Below, piece after piece: positions 56,086 to 64,000 of a DNA stretch of 64,000 nt. A model generated the notes under the pieces. The model did not search any database, had not been told where the DNA came from, and worked only from the letters and a program-made list of their open reading frames with translations. The first letter of the stretch is position 1; each line of letters opens with the position of its first letter. This stretch comes from Nymphaea colorata (lineage: Eukaryota > Streptophyta > Magnoliopsida > Nymphaeales > Nymphaeaceae): assembly GCF_008831285.2 (NCBI RefSeq), contig NC_045142.1, forward strand, positions 25,619,876-25,683,875. Direction: 5' to 3'. The translations under genes were made by a program, and so were the position numbers.

Positions 56086-57053
56086 AAGTAATAAAATATG
56101 TGGCTCAGGTTCAAGGTCGTGGCAGAGTTGAGCCGTCCTTGGTTGTCACGTTGGCAATCATGGTTTTATTCGTATGAGCAGATAAGGAAGTGTGGACCAA
56201 GGACACTAGATTTTAGTCCTTCTCCCATGAGTTTTTCAGGTCTGGACTCTAAATTTCCTTCATAGTTCATTTGATTCCACATCCTCGTGTCCAAAAACCA
56301 AGCTGAATCAGCCAACTGGAAACTGAACCGGTGACAAATCAGCTTGATTTGTCGTCCAACAAGTTCATTTTTAATTATTTTAAAATATATTTGTCATCTA
56401 TTGTTCATTTTTAATTATTTTACAATTTTTTTTGTTTTCCATTAATTTTTTAAAGTGAATTTACTAATATTTTTTTCTATCGATTCAAGCTCCACCGCCG
56501 AGTCAGCCCATTTACTGAATCTAATCCTTGGTCAACTCAACTTTTGATTGTCACACAATGGTACGTCTAAAAACTCTATCAAATTTGACAAGCGTGCAGT
56601 CTTTTCATTGTCATCGTTGTCGGTGTGAGCTTAGTTCTGGTCCTCAGGTTGTTGGGTCCATCAGTCAGATTCAGGCTATGGACATGTACGACTCAGAAAC
56701 AGCATGCTTACTGAACCAACTTGTGCTAAAGTCTTCCAAGCTGCTTAGTGCGTTTCTCTAAAGCAGTCTAATCTAGCTGCCATTATGGAAACGTAGGAAA
56801 ACAAAAGACTTCATAAGAAGAAAGCCAATTCATCTTTTTCGCAATACATTATTACAGCAGCTACCAAAATTGAACTATGATGAAGGTGAATTTGTACATG
56901 TCTTGAGGCAACACACTGCATACACAGAGACACGAGGGCGCTCGTAATGCACCAAAAGATCCATGTGGAAGAGGCCAGAAAACCAAGTTCTCCAACTAAT
57001 CTATCCACGTACAAGAAAGTCTCTGCTCCCCCTTCATTTTTCATCTCTTGTCT

Positions 57054-59352
57054 TTACACTTCGGTATGGTCTTCCTTGGAGAAGTCGGTATCAGCTTTTG
57101 ACGTATCATCCCTGTTTTCACAAGCATCTGTCCCTACTAAAAGCTTAGCCTTGAGGGCCTCTTCCTCCCAATTGGTATTCCAGATCACAGTGAAAGCCAT
57201 GAGAGCAGCAGCGATTTGTGCTCCAAGGAGACCATAGCAGAGGCCCAAGAACCCAAACTGGAAGGTGAAGGCCATAATTAAGGCAATGGGAGAACCTACA
57301 AGGTAGAAGGAAATTAGATTGATCCTAGCACCAGTGTTGGGTCTGGCACTGCCTCTAAGCACGCCACATCCTGTAGTTTGTGGACAATTGCCCAATTCAC
57401 ATAAGCCAATTACAGGCAGAACTTGCATGGTAAGCTTCAAAATCTCTTCATCTGTACTGAAAGCTTGTCCCCACAGCCTTCTTCCTACTATGGTCCAAAC
57501 CAGACCTACCAGTGATATCCCGAAGGCCAGCACCATGGCCACAAGTGCAGCCAGGTGTGCCTGACTTGGCTTTCTAGATCCTAGCTCGGTGCCAACTCGA
57601 GTTGAGACCGATGCACTGAGTGCTACCGGAAATGCATACAGCAAAGATGTTGTTTGTATGACTATGGCTGCAACTGCGACTGTTACATGTGGGTCAGGAA
57701 GGTAGCCAGCTGAAAGTGTCATGAACTCATACCACCACCACTCCAAGCAAACACCTACACAACTTGGCAGTGCAAGACGCAGCAATGTTATCCAATGACC
57801 ATTGTTGTCACCTTTAGAGATGAGGTCCTGCCATGACATTTTCAGATGATCAGTTTTAATGAATGTATGAAGCGACCAAAGAAACCAAAGACGAATGCAG
57901 GGCATCATCAAAATGATCTTTTATAGTTGTAACTTGTTACTAACTGGAGTTTTTTTGTTTTCCTCAGTAGCTTTTACCACATAAAGGATTGAAATATGAT
58001 ATTCATGGAACTAACGGATAAATTTGTGGACCTGAAAGGTCATAAGTGAATTGAGGACTTTATTAGAAATTTAGCAGCACTGCTTGATCAAAATATTAGA
58101 ATATGCATAGTGATATATTTTAAATAAGATGTGCCTGTTCCTGTCCTCTTATTCTGTTTGTCCTCACAAGCTCTGAATGTCTACTGGACTACAAATTACG
58201 CTGGAGCAATAAAAAAAAGAAGTGACAAGTAACGACATTGGTGTGAAAGCTTGTGATTGAGACAGCCTGGGCAAAACTGAGCATGTCTACCAGAAAAAAT
58301 ACAATTATCTGGAAAAATGGAATTGCAAAATCCTGCATGTTCTGACAGAAGTTCAACACAGATTCTTCTTCCTGACACAGATCCAAAGTGATCGGTTCCT
58401 TTTTTGTACTAGATTCTTCATCGAGAATATTTTATCCTATCAACTCTTAATTTAAAGGTGTTCTATCAAATTGGTCCTGCATCTATTTTCGAAGAGTCAG
58501 AATTTTGGCATTAAGCAGTACCTGTTTGCATCCAGTTGGTGGACAGGAGCCAGTGTAGAGCATGTACATGAGAAGAAAAATGAGTGTGTTCAAGTTGGTG
58601 CAACAGGATGCAATGGCGATCCCAGGGATGCCTAGTTTGAGTACAAAAGCAAGCAAGAAGGTCAGGGGAACGTGAAAAATGACAGCAATGGTGGTGCTCC
58701 ACATAAGAGGAGCAGTATTTCCTCTGCATCTAAGATATATACGAAGCGGATGGAGAAAGCTGTTGATGATAAGATCAGGTAGGGCAAAGACAGAATAAAG
58801 GCTAGCCATCTTTGTGATAGAAGGATCTTGCCTAAAATAGACCAAGACGGGTTGCAGGTTAAGCCATAAAAGTGATACAGGCAATGAAGTAAAGAGTAGC
58901 AGGAGAATTGTGCGTCGAAGACTGAGATGAACAAGATTAAGATTTTGAGAACCAAAGGCTTGGCTGCAAATGGGTTCCATGCCCAAGGCTAAGCCACTGA
59001 GAAGTGAGTAGCCAGTGATGTTTGTAAACCCAATGGCAAGTGCACCACCAGCTAGCTCAAGGCTGCCAAGTTTGCCCATGCACAGGACAGAGGTCATGGA
59101 TCTCAGATATGTTATGAGATGCATGGTGGTGAGGGGGATAAAGATCTCCTTTAGTTGCTTTGCCTCCTCCACGATCTGCATGAAGTTTAGAACAGATTAG
59201 AGCAGACGTTGTCAGTTATACAAAGAACAGAAGAAACATTAAGATGATGCATAACTCCTGATCTTTTGAGTTGAAATAGCAAGGAGGGGATTTCTTCATA
59301 CCTGTTTCATTGATGGTTGCTTTGGACTATGGGGATTATCAGTAGGTGCCAT
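57054..59352 (-). CDS. MATE/DTX multidrug and toxic compound extrusion transporter
   Basis: Three exons on the minus strand: 59352-59302, 59175-58522 and 57827-57054, giving 492 aa in phase, a normal MATE length. These transporters export or sequester organic compounds (hormones, flavonoids, citrate, xenobiotics) by H+ exchange across plasma or vacuolar membranes. Repeated hydrophobic segments fit 12 membrane helices in two MatE repeats. Recognisable family stretches include MTSVLCMGKLGSLELAGGAL, GMEPICSQAFGSQN, LPSCVGVCLEWWWYE, ALSASVSTRVGTELGS and NCPQTTGCGVLRGSARPN. The soluble tail starts TNWEEEALKAKLL, like the DTX48-56 group of Arabidopsis, though subgroup and substrate are not determined by what I can see. 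The 17-residue first exon (MAPTDNPHSPKQPSMKQ) is chosen because its donor joins the long frame in phase. A TATA box lies 73-80 bp upstream. Confidence 0.93.
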
Positions 59353-59424
59353 AATTGTGTCCCAAAGTTGTGTGTGTATGAGAGCGAGAGAGAGGTGTTG
59401 AACTCATAAATGCGAGTAAGGGGA

Positions 59425-59432
59425 TTTATATA
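59425..59432 (-). promoter_or_regulatory. Probable TATA box of the MATE gene
   Basis: TATATAAA on the minus strand, 73-80 bp upstream of the MATE ATG, would place the transcription start about 40-50 bp before the start codon. A GA/CT-rich tract (59377-59395) lies in the predicted leader. The large inverted repeat starts 59 bp further upstream. Confidence 0.6.
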
Positions 59433-59490
59433 GTGCATGGGCAGAGGGTAGATTCTACGTGCGGAGGCCGCTATTGATGTTCTATTTTCT

Positions 59491-60276
59491 CAAGGAGATG
59501 AGGTTAAATCATTTTGTCAGTTAAAGGAACCCAGTGAATCTGCAGTACTCTCTGTTGTAGCTTTGGTCCCGGCAGGTTGAGAGAAACCGATGTCATTTCA
59601 CTTTAATTAAAAAGGTAGAGAGTTACGGGATTGGGACGTTTGGATGACCACCACGTCATAAACTATCCGATTTTATTTTCTCTGTGGACTCCGAGGTGTC
59701 CCGTACCATAATTCACAAGAGAAGGAGAGAGCAAAAAAAAAGTTTCTACTTATATTACTTTCGAATCTGAACTCCATGTGCTTCTGCTATTTCATGCTTG
59801 TAAACCCCTTAAATTTACGAACTTTCCATATCGTTTATCTGCAAAGAACATATCATATATGACAGTGTAATCATATACTCACATGACAAGTTACATGTAT
59901 GATTACACTGTCATATATGATATGTTCTTTGCAGATAAACGATATAGAAAGTTCGTAAATTTAAGGGGTTTACGAGCATGAAATAGCAGAAGCACATGGA
60001 GTTCAGATTAATATAAGTAGAAACTTTTTTTTTGCTCTCTCCCTCTCTTGTGAATTATGGTACGGGACACCTCGGAGTCCACAGAGAAAATAAAATCGGA
60101 AAGTTTTTGACGTGGTGGTCATCCAAACGTCCCAATCCCGAAACACTCTACCTTTTTAATTAAAGTGAAACGACATCGGTTTCTCTCAACCTGCCGGGAC
60201 CAAAGCTACAACAGAGAGTACTGCAGATTCACTGGGTTCCTTTTAACTGACAAAATGATTTAACCTCATCTCCTTG
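59491..60276. repeat. Near-perfect inverted repeat (palindrome), arms about 380 bp
   Basis: The left arm 59491-59875 and right arm 59898-60276 are reverse complements with only about ten differences by eye and a loop of about 22 bp. Outer ends are CAAGGAGATGAGG and CCTCATCTCCTTG; inner ends are GACAGTGTAATCATA and TATGATTACACTGTC. The right arm lacks 7 bp (around TCGAAAG) present in the left arm. A transcript across it would form a long, almost perfect hairpin. No reading frame of note is present. It begins about 140 bp upstream of the MATE start codon. Confidence 0.92.
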
Positions 60277-60288
60277 ATTTGCATATGA

Positions 60289-60415
60289 ACAATACAGAAA
60301 GTTCATAAGCTTAAGGGGTTTACAAGCATGAAATAGCAAAAGCACATGGAGTTCAAATTCTAGAAGTAATGTAAGTAGAACTCTCTCTCTCTTGTGGGTC
60401 ATGCTACGGGACGCG
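60289..60415 (+). repeat. Partial third copy of the palindrome arm
   Basis: AGAAAGTTCATAAGCTTAAG, GGGGTTTACAAGCATG, AATAGCAAAAGCACATGGAG and TAATGTAAGTAGAA follow the right-arm order in the same orientation but with clearly more substitutions. It keeps bases matching the 7 bp that the right arm has lost, so it derives from an arm of the left-arm type. Confidence 0.8.
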
Positions 60416-60914
60416 CAGTGCAATAATTTACACTTGGTTTCACTTCTCCTGGCATCAGATATCCTTTTATCTTAGAACATCCATTTCCGCTGGTTTGGCC
60501 CTGAACTGCTGTGCAGTGGTTGCATCGTTGTCCGTAGACTTTTACCATGTTCATGAAAAGAACATATCCAAGGTCTCCCCATCACCTTTTTTCGCCTTCA
60601 CTCTCCACTGAGTTACTCCAAATGGATGAGATTCCTGGTTGGGCTTTTGATGCATAAAGCTAGTTTCCTTCTAAGCAGCAATTGACTGTGACAGTCCATG
60701 TATGCTACTCTTCTGCGGTCATCTTTGGTTATGCAGTCCTCATCTTGAGCACCACAGGAATCATCAGTGAAGGTAAAGCACATGGGCATCGCTTGGGTTG
60801 GCATATGCAACTTTTTATAAAAAATGGGGACTACCCTCATCTGATTTCAGAGCAAGTATGACTGGAATAAAATAGAACAGGAAATTTAGGCCTTGACACA
60901 AGGGAGCCATTCAT

Positions 60915-61416
60915 CTATCAAACCGCACTTTACACCAGCCAAAAAAGACTGGAATGAAATAGAAAGAACAGGTGGAAGTTTACCCCTTGAACCTTAGCTA
61001 TCAAAATTCAGAAGGGATTTCACATGTTCTAGTCATGAGGTGTTTCTATCTCAAGATGAAAATGGAAATCCTACTCCCACCAAGACCACGGCCATGCTTT
61101 TTCACGGCTCAATGGGCGCACTCTTTCAGTCTTTCAAGCTGAAAGGTGAATGTGATGTCAGTGGAGGATTTTTCTTCCAAAATGTCTTCCACTTTTCAGT
61201 TTACTTCAGGCAAGGGATACTTTGATAGCTGTGAAAAGGCATGGTTGTGGTCTTGGTGGGAGTACGATTTCCAGTTTCACCTTGAGATAGCAACATCATG
61301 ACTAGAACATGTGAAATCCCTTCTGTATTTTGATAGCTAAGGTTCAAGGCGTAAACTTCCTGTTCTTTCTATTTCATTCCAGTCCTTTTTGGTTGGTGTA
61401 AAGCGCGGTTTGATAG
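60915..61416. repeat. Second inverted repeat, arms about 190 bp, 117-bp spacer
   Basis: The left arm 60915-61109 starts CTATCAAACCGCACTTTACA; the right arm 61227-61416 ends TGTAAAGCGCGGTTTGATAG. Inner ends pair CACCAAGACCACGGCCATGC with GGCATGGTTGTGGTCTTGGTG-type sequence. Arms are about 90 percent identical by eye. Part of the left arm (GACTGGAATGAAATAG) also occurs as a direct copy near 60859. It may be a fold-back element or a long-TIR non-autonomous transposon. I see no exact target duplication and no gene inside. Confidence 0.85.
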
Positions 61417-63684
61417 AAACCATATTCATCGGACGTGGAGATCAAAAGCGCCTAATTTTTCTATTTTTGTTCTTTCTGATGGAAGCTGATGAAAAGTGCG
61501 CCTTTTGAAGAGCTTTATACGTCAACCTGATCTCCAGAATTCTCCCTCCCTTTCTCTCTCTCTCTCTCTCTCACATATACCAAGTGTAGGCATTACCTGT
61601 TCATGTTATATAAGTGCGCAACAGTGGATGGTACCAACTTCCTGTTTTGCTTTCTAGAATCATCTGTGAGTTTCTAACCAGCGATTTTTAGCTGCTACAC
61701 ATGCGCCGTGCTCAACAAAGATGGGGCAACTTGCTTTTAGGTTCGCACGACATGTCTGCCTTTACAAATAACGAGAGGTGGTACGTTGCGCATCAATGTC
61801 AAGTCAAATCTTAGACCCTGCCTCCCCAGCACATTCTGTCAGCAGGATCCTTTTACTGCAGTGATAAAATGAAATAAGATCTGATCACGTGTATACAGAG
61901 GGCTCTACAACTCAAGAGCCAACTTAAGCTAGGCTCGAAGTCGAATTGTTTGAAAACTCAAGCTTGCAAACACCATGAACTTGACTCGATTAAACTTGAG
62001 TAAGCTTGTTTAATTTAGGCTACAGACAAACATTATATGTAAATACACGATGACAATATAAAATGACAATGCCCAGATTTATAAAAGTAGAAAGAAGCCT
62101 GTTTCAGGAAACAAGCTGCTCTCTGGTCGTGCCCATCTCATGCGGTTCGAGTTTGAAGTTTGAACTAAGGTGCTTACTGAAGCATCTATTACCAGACTCT
62201 TCTAACTTTGATGGATGGCCATGGCCAAGAACAGTTGGGCTGCAGCCTCAAGTTTCATCCAGCAATCAGTGTGACCTACCAAAACTGTTTCACTAATGCT
62301 CATAATGGAGAGCGGTACCATTCTAAAAAAGTGGACCACGTATCTCTTTGAGAAAGTGATCTGACACATTATTGTACGTGGAACTGCATAGCATATATTG
62401 CTCAAACCAAATCAAGCTGAAGTTACCAACATCAGGTCTATATCAGTGTTTCTACTATGGTACTGTATCCAATATGATTTAGGGTTTGATAGTTTCAAAA
62501 ATACTGTGTGTTTTGCTTCTTAATTAGTCTAAATTGCTTATTATTGCTTTTAAATAAACTCGAGAAGTAGATTCTTCTTGGCTGGGACATCATACCAGCT
62601 GTCAGCAAATCGACGTGGTGCCAATACCGATATTGACAACACTGGTCCATGCAGCAGACGGCATTATGCCGCGAAATCTACATGATGTGAACACTGATTG
62701 GATGCCACGGACCACCGTACTATAGGCGCCACGTTGAGTATTCAAAGACTGCAGACATGTCTGCACGGTGGCCATAGTTGATCTGGCAACTTCACTTCAC
62801 TGCCCACCCCTTGGTCTGGACCATGGAGGGGAACCTACCAATGCTTATACAGCTGGTAAATGAAAGAGCAGTGGGCAGTTACATGTTCCTCTAGATGGGT
62901 CATGTGATACCTTGGCTGAGCTAAGTTAGAGTAGAACCCAAGCAGAAACAGCTCTCAGGATGGTTAGCATGTGTGTGTGAGAGAAAAGTTATATTTTGTA
63001 AATAAAAATATGCTACATGCTTTATTGCTGAAAACTTGCATGATATAAGAATGTAACCGCATTAAAACAAACTGTCACGACAAAAAAAAATAAGATTCAC
63101 ATGTAAAATAATTCAATTCAACCATTCTCCTTTGAAACACTAAATATGTCCATGTGATTGCTTAAAGCAGTCAACTATATCTAAAAAAAGTTGATTTTCT
63201 TGGTAGAAAAGAGATGAGGTTATGAAGTAATTCAAGGGAAACGTTGATCTGAATCCTTATGGAACCAGTGGCAGAACTCATTAGGATGCACTTTTCTGGC
63301 CCAAGAAAATATCTTTTTCTTCCCCAAAAAACCAACCACCATCTGGATCATGCACAGTTTTTTCTCAGACATGAACTAATCAATCTCCTCAATAATGTGG
63401 TGGACTCTGTCCTTCATATGTCCCACTCAAGAGGATTTGACTGCTTGATTTGATGAGTATAGGTATGCAGGTTATGGAGGTGTGCAATACAACCTAGACA
63501 GAGCTTCACATAAATAGTGAGTTTGGGTTGACTGCAGTAAATGAGTGACAGAGGGAGGGGGACCTAATGATTATCATATAAATCTTTTTCATTAATTTCA
63601 TTTTCCATCAATAGATTTGTTTTACAAATAAGCAATACAGATATATAATTATTCGATTCCTCCTCCCAATATCTCTATTCCAAC

Positions 63685-63751
<67 letters not shown>

Positions 63752-64000
63752 TCAATTAAGAAATTAGATCAGGTTCAAAATTAAGAATGACATTTGATCG
63801 GTTTCGGATTTGGATTCAGATTTTGATTAGATTTAACTTTAAATAAGTATAATATATCCAATGCCCTTACACTTTGAAAACCAGTCAGATTCAGTTCAAA
63901 ATTTATATTTAAATTGAGAAATGAATGTAAAAAACAGATTCATTCTGAATTCAGATTTAACTTTTCTTTATTTGTATTCAAATCTAAATATGTGAATGTT
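61417..64000. other. Terminal region without a recognised gene
   Basis: It contains a CT microsatellite (61553-61572), a CT-TA compound microsatellite (63685-63741) and degenerate repeats (61915-62035; 63750-64000 with recurrent AATTTAGATT-like words). The short reading frames here have no recognisable domain. Confidence 0.5.
63685..63741. repeat. (CT)n(TA)n compound microsatellite
   Basis: About 20 bp of CT pass directly into about 37 bp of TA. Confidence 0.9.

Larger units (their letters stand above)
53457..57053. other. Intergenic region between MCTS1 and the MATE gene
   Basis: After the MCTS1 3' end I see a CT microsatellite (53694-53714), a third copy of the dispersed repeat (55377-55658) and a 30-bp tandem repeat (56026-56085). 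About 54940-55160 is locally GC-richer but has no recognisable product. No gene is supported here. Confidence 0.5.

Noticed and set aside
60289-60415. Reading this segment as part of the main palindrome
   Set aside because: It is in the same orientation as the right arm and clearly more diverged, so it is a separate, older copy.

Overview
The window is nuclear DNA from a flowering plant. The genes have many short exons with GT-AG introns, the proteins are plant families (NPH3/BTB, MATE/DTX, a VAR3/OZ1-like plastid zinc-finger protein, TIR-NBS-LRR), and long TA, CT and TG microsatellites are scattered throughout. Two TIR-NBS-LRR relics argue against a grass. I cannot name the species.

Region by region. 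1-10.7 kb: a head-to-head pair of TIR-type immune receptor (TNL) loci. The minus-strand copy (120-5229) is a pseudogene with two small frameshifting duplications, two in-frame stops and a missing ARC region. The plus-strand copy (7900-10536) has an open two-exon reading frame, but it lacks the TIR catalytic glutamate, ends just after the RNBS-B motif, and takes its stop codon from the edge of a small inverted-repeat element. 10.7-15.4 kb: repeat-rich spacer. 15.4-20.4 kb: a complete four-exon NPH3/BTB gene (632 aa) with an apparent GC-AG intron beside a very long compound microsatellite. 20.4-23.6 kb: spacer with one terminal-inverted-repeat element and a possible 94-codon two-exon reading frame. 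23.8-28.6 kb (minus): a five-exon VAR3/OZ1-like gene (901 aa). 30.9-39.9 kb (plus): a 13-exon FANCI gene (1375 aa). 40-45 kb: spacer with two copies of a dispersed repeat. 45.0-47.5 kb: an LC8 dynein light chain (107 aa). 48.7-53.5 kb: MCTS1 (181 aa) in eight coding exons, the first with only 11 coding bases. 53.5-57 kb: spacer with a third copy of the dispersed repeat. 57.1-59.4 kb (minus): a three-exon MATE transporter (492 aa). 59.5-61.4 kb: two large inverted repeats, the first starting about 140 bp upstream of the MATE start codon. 61.4-64 kb: no gene seen.

The six intact genes are ordinary conserved genes (phototropin-type signalling adaptor, plastid RNA editing, DNA crosslink repair, LC8 hub protein, translation reinitiation, multidrug efflux). 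They are not an operon or a shared pathway. I see no convincing new biological system. The parts most worth a second look are the decayed head-to-head TNL pair with its catalytically altered TIR, the near-perfect 0.8-kb palindrome at the MATE promoter with its third partial copy, and the GC-AG intron at the microsatellite in the NPH3 gene. Exon boundaries were set by reading splice sites and checking codon phase by eye. In all six intact genes the coding lengths add up to whole codons with no internal stops.
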